Source: Advenella kashmirensis WT001
GTDB lineage: Bacteria > Pseudomonadota > Gammaproteobacteria > Burkholderiales > Burkholderiaceae_B
DNA length: 64,000 bases
Direction of reading: 5' to 3'
Assembly (NCBI RefSeq): GCF_000219915.2
Contig: NC_017964.1
Coordinates: 3,224,001-3,288,000 of the forward strand
Of this stretch, positions 22,943-36,965 are shown one piece after another. The notes below the pieces were generated by a model. The model did no database searches and was not told the origin of the DNA. It worked only from the letters and a program-made list of their open reading frames with translations. The position numbers were made by a program, and so were the translations under genes. Positions within the stretch are counted from its first letter, which is position 1. Each line of letters begins with the position of its first letter.

Positions 22943-23291
22943 ATCTACAAGTGGCTGCAAGCACATATGGGCGTCATTGCGTGCTTCAATTGTAGAGAAT
23001 ACAGTGAGCCAGAGGATGATATAGAGAGGGCTCAAGTCAGAATGATCAAAGTTCTGGTGAATCTCTGCCGAACCTGGAAGCAAGAAATTCGATGTAGTTC
23101 AATCACCGCGTTGGGGAACAGAGCCTGGAACTAAGAAGCGAGGGGGGTCAGCGTAAAGGCTGGATGCAGTGCGCTCGGTGTAGTGTGTGGCGGCGCCTCA
23201 TCCCGAGCATTCGGGTATAAGAGCAAGCGCTTGTTATACGGGCATCAGAAGCCTGTTTAAGATTAAATAAAAACCGGTGACCACAAAGCAC
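22943..23291. other. Gene-free stretch with inverted repeats between lacI-type gene and rRNA operon
   Basis: About 350 bases between converging transcripts. Two inverted repeats are visible: a long imperfect hairpin at 22947-22996 (TACAA...GCAAGCAC pairing with GTGCTTC...TTGTA), which may terminate the regulator transcript, and GTATAA-GAG-CAAGCGCTTG-TTATAC around 23215-23239. No coding frame is convincing. Confidence 0.5.
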
Positions 23292-23324
23292 AAACGCCCC
23301 GCAATGAATAATTGCGGGGCGTTT
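23292..23324 (-). terminator. Terminator of the rRNA operon
   Basis: AAACGCCCCGCAAT / ATTGCGGGGCGTTT is a perfect 14-bp inverted repeat around a five-base loop, 14 bases beyond the 5S gene on the minus strand, with a T-rich flank. Its symmetry would let it act in both directions. Confidence 0.85.
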
Positions 23325-23337
23325 GAAGGAATAAAAA

Positions 23338-23450
23338 GCCTGACGATGACCTACTTTCACAGATGTCCATCACTATCATCGGCGCAAAGGCGTTTCACTG
23401 TCCTGTTCGGGAAGGGAAGGAGTGGGTCCACCTTGCTATGGTCGTCAAGC
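23338..23450 (-). rRNA. rrf: 5S ribosomal RNA
   Basis: The minus strand reads GCTTGACGACCATAGCAAGG at the 5' end and finishes with GTAGGTCATCGTCAGGC; the ends pair as helix I and the conserved CCCGAAC loop is present. 113 nt, typical for betaproteobacteria. Confidence 0.97.
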
Positions 23451-23667
23451 GTAAGCTGGTATGGCTTAGCGCTAGCTGGTTGCTATGCGTTAGCAATTTG
23501 GAAGAAGCACAAGCTATTATGTATTCGGCGGGGCAGATGAGTCAATCTTGCGTTGGTGATTGATTTTGCTGCAATTTACTTCAGTTTTTTGAACGACACT
23601 CAAACACTATGCTCAGCGCAGTCGTAGAACCATGACTTAACATGTCTACTTATAACCTGCAGAGTTA

Positions 23668-26543
<2,876 letters not shown>

Positions 26544-27061
26544 TAACACTAAAGGCTATAGGAATTTACTGCTTCGTCTATACAGTGCCTTTTGAATTCA
26601 CTGCATAAACATGCTGAGTTTTTGCGTTTGTGTGCCGTTCATCAATGTCATTCCTCACTCTCAAATCCACTCACACCCAGCAACCCAGAATAAATCCTGA
26701 ATCACAAGACAAAAGCGCATTCGATCATGAAGCTTGAGTTAATAGAACTTCATAAAATAATGCAATCACAACCCAATTTTTCATCGTTTACTTACCCGAC
26801 CCTGGTGGATCGCATAAGTACCCTTTGAATACTTTAGTTGTGCTTCTTCCAAATTGTTAAAGAACATATACAGCCAATAATGCTTTACTTCACCACCCTC
26901 ATTCGGGTAAACCCAAATTCGAGAGGATCAGTATTTTAGCACCTTCTTTCTAAAAAAGAAAGCACTTAAATTCTGTGTGTTCGTCAATAAGAACGTGTTT
27001 TATGTACTTGGCGCGCCACCGGGCAATCATGCTTTCACAATCGATGTGCCACAATCATTAT
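26544..27061 (-). other. 16S-23S spacer, 23S-proximal part, with boxA
   Basis: About 520 bases of spacer between tRNA-Ala and 23S. On the minus strand it contains GTTCTTTAACAAT at 26853-26865, a boxA-type antitermination element, and AT-rich sequence that can pair across the 23S ends for RNase III processing. No protein-coding content. Confidence 0.75.
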
Positions 27062-27137
27062 TGGTGGAGGATGACGGGATCGAACCGACGACCCCCTGCT
27101 TGCAAAGCAGGTGCTCTCCCAGCTGAGCTAATCCCCC
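27062..27137 (-). tRNA. tRNA-Ala (anticodon TGC)
   Basis: A 76-nt cloverleaf with encoded CCA: begins GGGGGATTAGCTCAGC, anticodon stem-loop CCTGCTTTGCAAGCAGG, TTCGATC arm and TCCTCCACCA end. Standard position in the 16S-23S spacer. Confidence 0.97.
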
Positions 27138-27149
27138 AACAAACCTGTT

Positions 27150-27226
27150 TGGTGGGTCAAGTTGGAATCGAACCAACGACCCCCGCCTTATCAAGACGGT
27201 GCTCTAACCGACTGAGCTACTGACCC
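27150..27226 (-). tRNA. tRNA-Ile (anticodon GAT)
   Basis: A 77-nt cloverleaf with encoded CCA: begins GGGTCAGTAGCTCAG, anticodon loop in CCGTCTTGATAAGGCGG, TTCGATT arm. It lies 12 bases upstream of tRNA-Ala in transcription order, the usual spacer pair. Confidence 0.97.
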
Positions 27227-27466
27227 AACTTCACATCAGTCAGCAACCGCTCGTGATCTGTCGGCGCCATCAGCGCTCATCAACCACTCGCAAAGCCAAC
27301 CCCAGCGAAACCTGATTGTTCATCCATATACAAAGCCGCTCGCATTAAACCATCATTGATAATCAATAACAATTCATACAAACCCAACTTCGTACACAGA
27401 CCGCTGTACTCGTTCTTATTAACAACCGATAAGCGTGGACGCTTTCGCTTCGTGCGCTTCGCTCTT

Positions 27467-29007
<1,541 letters not shown>

Positions 29008-29217
29008 AATCTCTGTTTAATTGCCATTTAACTGTTTAAATAGGTAAATGGTCGCTGCTTCACTCAAAAGAAATAACGTTTATAGTGATATAAACCTTAC
29101 TTCTGTATTTCAAGTGAGCGCCTAAAATATATATTGTTAGCATCACAATCTAGCCAGGTACCCCCGGTTAGACCATGTTGCGCACTCATTCCAAGCGCCC
29201 ACACTTATCGGCTGTTA

Positions 29218-29230
29218 GTTGTTAAAGAAC
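29218..29230 (-). promoter_or_regulatory. rRNA leader boxA antitermination element
   Basis: GTTCTTTAACAAC on the minus strand, about 210 bases upstream of 16S, matches the boxA consensus TGCTCTTTAACA and repeats the spacer boxA at 26853-26865. It recruits NusB/S10 to allow antitermination. Confidence 0.75.
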
Positions 29231-29418
29231 ATTTCTTCTTAGCTCCCACTGGAGTAAGCGGTGACATTGCGCTGTCACATTCGGCGTTCATACTAATTAT
29301 AGTAAGAATCACATACTGCTAAATTCTGTACCGCTCAGCAAGTTATTACTAACTCACCGCTTCACTTCTTTTCTCTTGCTGCCGTCACACTGTTGTGTGT
29401 CATCAGCAGAGAAACGAG

Positions 29419-29447
29419 ATTATGAAGCATCTGGTTTTTGTTGTCAA
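29419..29447 (-). promoter_or_regulatory. rRNA operon promoter P1
   Basis: On the minus strand a perfect -35 TTGACA (29447-29442) and a -10 CATAAT (29424-29419) are separated by exactly 17 bases, with an A/T-rich upstream flank like an UP element. Transcription would start near 29412, about 400 bases before 16S. Confidence 0.85.
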
Positions 29448-30879
29448 GGCTTTTTTGCAACAGCTCGAAAATTTCTTTTCTCACTCACTTCAAAAAATCC
29501 CTTCAAACTCACTACAAAACCACTTCACTTCTCAGTAGCGTAGCCCGCTATTATGAACCACTTAGAAACAAAAAGCAAGAACTATTTTTACTTTCTACTT
29601 CTTCATGATCGGCTTTTCGTTTCCTTATCGACCATCGCCTGAGCAACCGCCAAAAACAAAAAACCACTCATAACTGCTCGCCACACCTTCTGCGATTTCC
29701 CCACCCAAACATACCGAAGTACATTCACAACGCTTTGATTTACCTAAAGAATTTGCCGCTCATGCGGTACCCTTCTTGAGGTGTCCTGCGTTGTTTGTTA
29801 AGCAGGAAAGATCGAAACTATAGCAAGCCATTTGACCCTTGGCAAGCCTAATTCTCAAAATACTTCACCCAGTCAGCCGTTTTAAGATCCGTAATTACCC
29901 TAAGCGCATGATTTGATTCAGTTTCACCTTTTTACGACATTTTTAATAATTTTTAAGCCCGCTCGCATCATGTGTGGTTTTTGCAGCAAAAAGGCAACAA
30001 CAGGCTCAGATCAGTACATGGAGCGCTGACGTTTTTGTACGCTTTTTTCTACAAATGAGGGAAATTTCTCCTCGCTTGCACGGCTAGCTGGCAATTATGC
30101 TGGCTGTGAATGTGTGATTTAGCCCAAAAACCACGATTTTCCGGCTGCCACCACTACTGAGTCCAGGCGCTTTATGCCCACACGGCCAGAAAATGCCCTG
30201 TTCAGCTTTGATTGAGCGCATTAGCAGGCCATACACTAACCATATCACCGGATATATCTGCCTTATTATAGGCATCCACACAAAGGGTAACGTTCCCAGG
30301 TAGGCAATAGCTATCACTGGCCTCCACGATTTGGCAAGCCGGACTTGTCGTCGCTGGGTTTTTGGTTGCTGGGTTCTTGTATAGCCAGCCTCTTTATATA
30401 AGCGCCCTTATATCGGCCTTTAATATAGAGAGATAGCGGTCCCTATATATAGATGCTACAGACAATGCCTGTGATTTACTCATCCCTGATCAGTCGTCCC
30501 GCATGGGGAGCGTTGAAACAAGGGTATATATTACAAGGTGCTCCACTTTAGCTATAACGCCGCTTTCTGCCGCGACCCAAACGCATGCGCCCACAGACGC
30601 TCCTCTGTATCCTTATATAGGCATGCTCCTATATATAGGTATAGGCACATTCCGATCCATATTTCCCTATCTCTATATAGAGAAGCCAGCCAGATGTATT
30701 AGAAATGTCGCACATCATGCCCAGGCATGACACAGGAATGTACCCAGCACCTGAGCATAGAACCCCGGGCCCTGGATCCGGGTCTTACTCCCCTGCCCCA
30801 GGCCTGCTTGCCATAAAACGCCTGCAGGTATCCGTTCCCTGTCACGTGCATTGGTCCCCCGCGGGCTATAATTGGCCCC
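29448..30879. other. Long gene-free region upstream of the rRNA promoter, with TATATA elements
   Basis: About 1.4 kb without a credible gene between the rRNA promoter and the LysR gene (1.9 kb counting the leader). The first part (29450-30070) is AT-rich and presumably contains the UP element and further upstream activating sites. Between about 30390 and 30690 short palindromic elements with TATATA or CTATATAG cores recur at least seven times. A 77-residue hydrophobic frame on the minus strand at 30084-30317 has no recognisable family and I do not call it. Confidence 0.6.
30391..30685. repeat. Cluster of TATATA-core palindromic elements
   Basis: Recurring short palindromes: TTTATATAAG (30393), CTTATATCGG (30408), TAATATAGAGAGATAG (30421), CCCTATATATAGA (30441), GGGTATATATTA (30522), CCTTATATAGG (30611), CCTATATATAGGTATAGG (30629) and CTCTATATAGAG (30671). 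Cores share CTATATA/TATATAG, flanks vary and spacing is irregular, so this is a family of dispersed elements and not a tandem array. Function unknown. Confidence 0.6.
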
Positions 30880-31806
30880 ATGAATATTCGATTTCTGGAA
30901 ACTTTCGTCTTGCTGGCCGAAATGCGCAATTTACGTATGACCGCGGAACGCTTGCACACGACGCAGGCAGCCATCTCCAGTCGTATTGCTTCGCTGGAGC
31001 AGGAGTTCGGCGTACGCCTGTTCGAGCGCAACGCCCGCGAGGTCTCGCTGACACCCGACGGAAGCAAAGCCCTGGTTCATGCCGAACGCATGGTCAAGCT
31101 GCTGCGCGACATGAAAGAAGACATGCTGGATAAGCATACTTATGCCGGCGTCATTCGCATTGGCGTGATTGAATCTATTGTGCACAGCTGGTTTCCAGAG
31201 TTTCTGGCCCGTCTGCACGAACGCTATCCTCGCCTGAGAATTGAAATTACCAGCGACACCACCGCCCATTTGACCGAACAACTCAATAAGGGGAGCCTGG
31301 ACCTGGTACTGCAAGGCAACGCCATCCATGTTTCCCAGGTCGATGCCATTGCCCTGGGCCAACTACCCATGCGCTGGGTCGCCAGCCCAACACTGGAAGT
31401 GGGCAACGATGTACTCAGCCTGGCCGATCTGGCCGCCTTCCCCATCGTCAGCTTTGCGCGTGACTCCGAGCCCTACGCCGCCATCGAAAGAATGTTTGCT
31501 ACGGCGGGAGACGTGTCCCTGCACCTTAACGGTATTTCTTCCGTGGCGACCATGATCAGGCTGGTCCGAGACGGTTTTGGCGTGGCTGCGCTGCCCCCGG
31601 CCATTATCCAGCAGGAGTTGAATGCGCAGACACTACAACTGCTGCGGGCGGATACGGTCTTGCCACCGCTCGAGCTGCAGGCCGCATTCCGCCACAATCA
31701 GGACAATCCGCTAGCCGAGACCATCGGCCTGATTGCTCAGGATGTGGCCATCGCATTTGCCACCAATCGAGGCCAGAGCATCGCCTGTGCCCCACTGCAA
31801 ACCTGA
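30880..31806 (+). CDS. LysR-family transcriptional regulator
   Basis: A 308-residue LysR-type regulator: winged helix at residues 1-60 (FLETFVLLAEMRNLRMTAERL, then ISSRIASLEQEFGVRLFER) and a two-lobed effector domain from about residue 90. It lies about 450 bases upstream of a same-strand transporter/DUF2848/amidase group and may control it; that is inference, since LysR genes are more often divergent from their targets. Start ATG at 30880 gives the standard N terminus. Confidence 0.9.
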   Translation: MNIRFLETFVLLAEMRNLRMTAERLHTTQAAISSRIASLEQEFGVRLFERNAREVSLTPDGSKALVHAERMVKLLRDMKEDMLDKHTYAGVIRIGVIESIVHSWFPEFLARLHERYPRLRIEITSDTTAHLTEQLNKGSLDLVLQGNAIHVSQVDAIALGQLPMRWVASPTLEVGNDVLSLADLAAFPIVSFARDSEPYAAIERMFATAGDVSLHLNGISSVATMIRLVRDGFGVAALPPAIIQQELNAQTLQLLRADTVLPPLELQAAFRHNQDNPLAETIGLIAQDVAIAFATNRGQSIACAPLQT

Positions 31807-32255
31807 AGACCACCAGCACATGGTCGCAGAACAGACATGACTTTGATTCGTCCTGCCTGCATTCCAAATCTAAGTATTTACCCTAGGATCGGTTTTTGCC
31901 CCTGAACGCAATTCTCTTGTTTCTGGCGTTAAAAATCATCTTGAAAATTATTATAACCATTTGATATTTATGCTTTTTTTACGAAATATGCAAACTGATT
32001 CCAGGCAACAATAAGATTTTGCAATCACGACTGCGTATATTTTCTTGTTGGACAGTCAAAAACGCGCTACCTACACTGCCCACATATAAGACCTAATGCA
32101 GCACAACGTTGCGCCATGTTGGCCGCAACAGGCAGTCTTATTTCCGGCCACGCCCCTGTAGAGGGCATCATCTCCGGCCACATTCCACCCACCGCTGACC
32201 GGCTCCTGGCGCCGGCCGGCCCTATTCAACACGCAACAGTAGTTGGAAAAACACG
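31807..32255 (+). other. Intergenic region upstream of the MFS transporter
   Basis: About 450 bases. The stretch 31900-32060 is AT-rich and promoter-like; 32150-32225 is GC-rich with short repeats of CCGGCCAC. The transporter promoter is expected here. No convincing frame. Confidence 0.5.
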
Positions 32256-33566
32256 ATGAATAACTCAAGCACTGCGACCAGCCCTAGCCTGGGCACCAAC
32301 GCGAACGAACTGAAGGCAACCTATGCAAAAATTGCCTGGCGACTGATCCCTTTCCTGGTCTTCCTATTTATTCTGGCCTGGCTGGACCGCGTTAACGTTG
32401 GTTTTGCCAAACTGCACATGCTGCAGGACCTGCAATTTAGCGAAGCCGTATACGGGCTTGGCGCCGGGATCTTTTTTATCGGCTATTTTCTATTCGAAGT
32501 TCCCAGCAATCTGCTGCTGGAAAAAATCGGTGCCCGCAAAACGCTGGCCCGCATCACTATATTGTGGGGTGCCGCGTCCATCGGTATGGCGTATGTCACC
32601 ACCCCCACGCAGTTCTATATCATGCGCTTTTTACTGGGCGTATTTGAGGCCGGGTTCTTCCCGGGCGTGGTGCTTTATCTCACCTATTGGTTCCCGGCGG
32701 AATACCGGGCACGTGTCAACGGGCTGTTCATGACCTCGTTCGCGCTCGCTGGTGTGGTCGGCGGACCGTTGGCCGGCCTGATTCTGAACGGCATGCAAGG
32801 TGTAGGGCACCTGGCCAACTGGCAATGGCTGTTTATTCTCGAAGGTATTCCTTCTGTTATTGCCGGCATGTTCGTGTTGAAATACCTGCCAGAGAAACCA
32901 GTAAACGCCAAATGGCTCACACCACAAGAGCAACAGGCGGTGACGCGGGCCCTGGAACTGGAAAACAGCCAGACAGGCAACAAGCATTTGTCATTCAAAG
33001 ACGCCTATCGCAATTCTGCAATATGGCTCTGTGCCGCTGTTTACTTTTGCATTGTTAGCGGCAACGCTACCATTGCATTCTGGAGCCCGTCCATCATCAA
33101 AGCCATCGGCATCAACAATGACCTGATGATTGGTGTGCTCTCGGCCCTGCCCTTCATTGCCGGAACAATCGCAATGGTATGGAATGGCGCTCACTCGGAC
33201 AAAACCGGCGAACGTCGCATGCATTGCGCCGTGGCAACATTGATCGCATGCCTGGGTCTGGTTGCCACCGGCATGCTATTGCACAATGCCCTGTTCGCGC
33301 TCATCGCCCTTACCATTGCCTCTGTCGGCATCCTGGCCGCCTTTCCGGTGTTCTGGTCCATTCCCGCAGCCTTTCTGGCCGGCACCGCCGCCGCCGGCGG
33401 TATTGCACTGATCAACTCTATAGGCAATCTTGCCGGATTTGTTGCGCCATACATGATTGGCTCATTGAAAACCAGCACCGGTTCATTGTCTTCCGGGCTT
33501 TATTTTGTAGCCGCACTGGAAATACTGGCCTCGATCCTGGTCATCCTTTTTGTCAAAAAGCGCTGA
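32256..33566 (+). CDS. MFS transporter, ACS (anion:cation symporter) family
   Basis: A 436-residue 12-helix carrier of the ACS family (phthalate/tartrate/glucarate-type permeases). It shows AWLDRVNVGFAKLHM in helix 1, the loop motif EKIGARKTLAR, and LGVFEAGFFPGVVLYLTYWF in helix 4, a strong ACS hallmark. It leads a group with a DUF2848 protein and an amidase, so an amide or related carboxylate may be the substrate. ATG at 32256. Confidence 0.9.
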   Translation: MNNSSTATSPSLGTNANELKATYAKIAWRLIPFLVFLFILAWLDRVNVGFAKLHMLQDLQFSEAVYGLGAGIFFIGYFLFEVPSNLLLEKIGARKTLARITILWGAASIGMAYVTTPTQFYIMRFLLGVFEAGFFPGVVLYLTYWFPAEYRARVNGLFMTSFALAGVVGGPLAGLILNGMQGVGHLANWQWLFILEGIPSVIAGMFVLKYLPEKPVNAKWLTPQEQQAVTRALELENSQTGNKHLSFKDAYRNSAIWLCAAVYFCIVSGNATIAFWSPSIIKAIGINNDLMIGVLSALPFIAGTIAMVWNGAHSDKTGERRMHCAVATLIACLGLVATGMLLHNALFALIALTIASVGILAAFPVFWSIPAAFLAGTAAAGGIALINSIGNLAGFVAPYMIGSLKTSTGSLSSGLYFVAALEILASILVILFVKKR

Positions 33567-33647
33567 TCCAGCACCCCCATCATTTCACAAGCATGCGTGA
33601 CACATCGCGCATGCGTGCTCTCCCATCTGTTTATCAAGAGTATTACC

Positions 33648-34343
33648 ATGAAACTTGAATTCTCACTTGTCCAAGACCCTGCAGCAACCGTTATTGCTGA
33701 TATTGACACCCTGATCGTTGCCGGCTGGGCCGGACGCGACATCAAAGCCATCGAACACCATATAGAAGAGCTGGCCGCCCTTGGCGTGCCCCGCCCCAGC
33801 GCGGTTCCGCTGTACTACAGGGTAGCCAACAATCAATTGACTCAGGCCAGCAACATTCAGGCCCTGGGCACTGACTCATCCGGCGAGGTTGAAGTCTTCG
33901 TGTTCACCGTGGATGGCACCATGTATGTCAGTCTGGCTTCAGACCATACTGATCGTAAACTGGAGGCCTATGGCGTGGCCGAATCCAAACAGGCTTGCGT
34001 CAAACCGGTAGCAACCTCGGCCTGGCGCTTTGACGAGGTAGTGGAACATTGGGATCAATTGGTCATCCGCTCCTGGATCGACGAAGCGGGCAAAAAAATA
34101 CTGTATCAGGAAGGCACCCTGGATAGCCTGCGTTTGCCACAGGAACTGATCAAAGGCTATACCGGCAACCAGAGCGTGCTGCCCGAAGGACACGGTATGA
34201 TTTGCGGCACGGTCGGCGCTATTGGCGGCATCCGTCCATCCAACACATTTGTGATGGAACTGCACGATCCGGTCAAGAACCGCAGCCTGCAACACACATA
34301 CCGTGTCGAAACGCTGCCTGTGGTGGCTGATCATCCTCACTAG
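33648..34343 (+). CDS. DUF2848 family protein
   Basis: A 231-residue protein of the DUF2848 family, recognised from LIVAGWAGRDIKAIEHHIEE, the pattern RPSAVPLYYRV near the N terminus and the C-terminal part FVMELHDPVKNRSLQHTY. It resembles a fumarylacetoacetase-like fold in layout (repeated G-x-V-x-E/F-x-L strands), but no activity is known to me. It lies between an ACS transporter and an amidase on the same strand, which suggests a shared catabolic route. ATG at 33648 is preferred over the longer frame from 33597. Confidence 0.78.
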   Translation: MKLEFSLVQDPAATVIADIDTLIVAGWAGRDIKAIEHHIEELAALGVPRPSAVPLYYRVANNQLTQASNIQALGTDSSGEVEVFVFTVDGTMYVSLASDHTDRKLEAYGVAESKQACVKPVATSAWRFDEVVEHWDQLVIRSWIDEAGKKILYQEGTLDSLRLPQELIKGYTGNQSVLPEGHGMICGTVGAIGGIRPSNTFVMELHDPVKNRSLQHTYRVETLPVVADHPH

Positions 34344-34387
34344 CAAGTTACTGTCCACTAATTTCATTTGTCATTAATGGTTGTCCA

Positions 34388-35742
34388 ATGAACTCTTCTG
34401 CATTTCCCAGTCTAGCCTCGCTGTCGCACGCGCTCGATGAAGGCTCAATCTCTTCGGTCCAACTGACACAACAGGCTCTGGCGCGCGCAACCAGCGGCGA
34501 AGGCCCCAAAGTATATACACAGGTCTTCCAGGAGCAGGCGCTGGCCGCCGCTGCGGCTGCCGACACCCTGCGTCAGGCGGGCATACGCCGCTCTGCGCTC
34601 GACGGTTTGCCCATATCAGTCAAGGATCTGTTTGATATCAAAGGCAAGCCCACACGGGCCGGCTCGGTCGTCTTGAACGATGCGCCTGCCGCCTCGGATA
34701 ATGCCAAGGTCGTACAGCGGTTGATCAACGCGGGTGCCATCATTATCGGCACTACCAATATGACCGAGTTTGCCTACTCTGGCCTGGGCGTGAACCCACA
34801 TTACGGTACACCGCGCAACCCGTGGGAACGCAGCGTCGGCGAAGGCCGTATCCCGGGCGGCTCCTCTTCGGGCGCCGCAGTATCAGTCACAGACGGGATG
34901 GCGGTAGCGGCCATTGGTTCGGATACCGGCGGCTCTGTGCGCATCCCCTCTGCCCTTTGCGGGCTGACCGGCTTCAAACCAACTGCACGCCGGGTGCCGC
35001 AAGAAGGCGTCCTGCCGCTGTCCACGACCCTGGATTCCATCGGCCCGCTGGCCGCCAGCGTAGAGTGCTGCGCCATATTGGACGCCTGATGACCGGCGAA
35101 AACTACACACCGATTGCGTCCAAACCCATCAAGGGCCTGCGCCTGCTGTTTCCCGGCAACGCCGTGCTAGATGGCGCTGACGATCATGTCGCGACAAGTT
35201 ATGCACAGGTGCTGTCGCAACTGTCGGCGGCAGGGGCCATTATTGTGGAACAGGCCGTGCCGCCATTTGACCAGTTGCCCGGCATCAACGCCCAGGGCGG
35301 TTTCATTGCTGCCGAGGCCTGGGCGTGGCATCGCCAGCTGATCGCGGACAAGGCCGACGCTTATGATCCACGCGTGGTCTCGCGCATGTTGCGCGGCAAG
35401 CAAATTAGCGCCGCCGATTATATCGACCTGCTGCAGCGCCGCGCGCAGTGGATACAGCAATTACAAATGCAATTGGCGGACTATGACGCCATGATCATGC
35501 CTACCGTGCCGGTCATCGCGCCCACGATTGCCGAGCTGCGCGATGAAGAGGTATATCACAAAACCAATTTGCTGCTGTTGCGCAATCCCACCTTCATTAA
35601 CTTCCTGGACGGTTGCGCGGTATCGTTACCCTGCCATGCCCCGGGAACTGCACCCGTCGGCGTGAGCATAGCCGCAGCTGGCGGTCAGGATCGCACTGTC
35701 CTGGCGATCGCCAAAGCGGTGGAAACCTTGCTGCAACGCTAG
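34388..35742 (+). CDS. Amidase signature family enzyme (frame interrupted)
   Basis: An amidase-signature hydrolase of about 451 residues. The Ser-cisSer-Lys triad is visible: Lys in LPISVKDLFDIKG, the cis-serine in GGSSSGAAVS and the nucleophile in GSDTGGSVRIPSALCG. One C is missing near 35085 in GACGCC(C)TGATGACC; the frame then continues with LMTGENYTPIA to 35742. The substrate cannot be named; neighbours are a transporter and DUF2848. ATG at 34388. Confidence 0.9.
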
Positions 35743-35829
35743 GGTTGACAGGTCGGCAATACAATCGCAAACTTTATGTATTGCGACCCATAAAAGCAAG
35801 CAAGGTCATCCGGCACAGGAGCTGCGACC

Positions 35830-36394
35830 ATGGACCACACTGCCCTTCCCGCCCGTACTGTTCGTTGGAAAAGCTGCGACAACACCGGCCTGGAACATTT
35901 CTGCCTGCATATGAATGCCGACACGATCCAGGGCGAAGGCGTCGTGATCGGCGCAAGAGGTGGCTCGCCCTACGGCCTGCATTACCGGGTCACGACAGAC
36001 ACGCAATGGCGTACCCGCGAAGTGTGGGTGCGCATGGCCAGCGGTGTTTATTTGCATGTTTTTTCCGACGGAGACGGGACACTGGACCGATGACAAAGGC
36101 GACGCAATGCCCAATCTGGGCGGTTGCATCGATGTAGATATTGCAGCTACCCCGTTTACCAATACCCTGCCGATACGGCGGCTCTCCCTGAGCGAGGGGT
36201 GCACTACCGAACTTACCATGGCCTATGTGCCCTTGCCATCCCTGCAAATGTGCCCCGATGGGCAACGTTACACCCGTATTGCCGATCGACGTTATCTATA
36301 CGAGAGTGCCGACCGGGATTTTTCTGCCGAACTGGCGGTGGACGAGGATGGACTTGTGATGGATTATCCGGGGTTGTTTCGGCGGCTGGTATAA
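35830..36394 (+). CDS. Putative glycolipid-binding protein, DUF1089 (frame interrupted)
   Basis: About 188 residues across one frameshift. The N-terminal part (VRWKSCDNTGLEHFCLHMNAD, then GVVIGARGGSPYGLHYRV) and the C-terminal part (HWTDDKGDAMPNLGGCIDVD, then FTNTLPIRRL) together match the DUF1089/PF06475 pattern. An extra A near 36080 (GACGGG-A-CACTGG) shifts the frame just before HWTD. The family fold resembles lipid-binding proteins; function is unproved. It follows the amidase by 88 bases on the same strand. Confidence 0.78.
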
Positions 36395-36600
36395 CGCACG
36401 CAGGTCGGGCGCGACAATAAACGCGTCGTGGTGCGAAGGGCAGTGGTGGGAGAAACGGCCGGACCGGCAGTCCATTGCATTGCACCTTAAAAACCTCCAA
36501 CTGTGCTGATAGACGCCGCTATATCCAGTAGTTTTGCATTTTCCATGATGATGCAGTGGGGTGTACACAATCATGGCAATGCCTGTCACAGCAGACCTCA

Positions 36601-36962
36601 TTAAGACAGCGTAACCTGCAACTCCTGCCTGATAACAGGGTGAATCCAGCAACGCAGCACAACAGTACCGCCAGCTTCCAGCACAAATGACTTTTCTGTA
36701 CCCGGCAACTGCGTATCCAGGGAAACGATTTTGCCGTCTTCGTAGGTCACGTAAATACTATGCGCAATATCGGCCGCATTCACGATACGTACGCGATCGC
36801 CCACCTTGCCGTGAAATCGGGTTTGCTCAGTTCGTGATGATTCAATGTCAGCACATGATCAGCCGTTGCGGCCATGACAGGTGAGTAAAAAGTCACCAGC
36901 GGCACAGCGCAAGCACCAAGCGCCATATGCTGTATGAATGTACGCCGAGTCATATCCTGCAT
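36601..36962 (-). CDS. Small periplasmic cupredoxin-like protein of the mau locus, MauL-like (frame interrupted)
   Basis: About 120 residues in total. The N terminus TRRTFIQHM plus a hydrophobic stretch is a Tat/Sec-type signal; the second part has a cupredoxin pattern with the histidine in ADIAHSIYVTYEDG and CWIHPVIRQE near the end (Cys and His spaced as in type 1 copper sites, no obvious methionine ligand). One base is missing near 36808 (ACGGC(N)AAGGTG). It is the last gene of the minus-strand mau operon, in the position where mauL follows mauG in methylotrophs; identity as MauL is by position and size. Confidence 0.62.
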
Positions 36963-36965
36963 GGG

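Noticed and set aside
30084..30317. 77-codon hydrophobic frame on the minus strand
   Set aside because: No recognisable family, no ribosome site, no neighbour context; composition alone is not enough.
30503..30730. 75-codon frame on the plus strand across the TATATA elements
   Set aside because: Translated repeats of an AT-rich non-coding cluster; no ribosome site.
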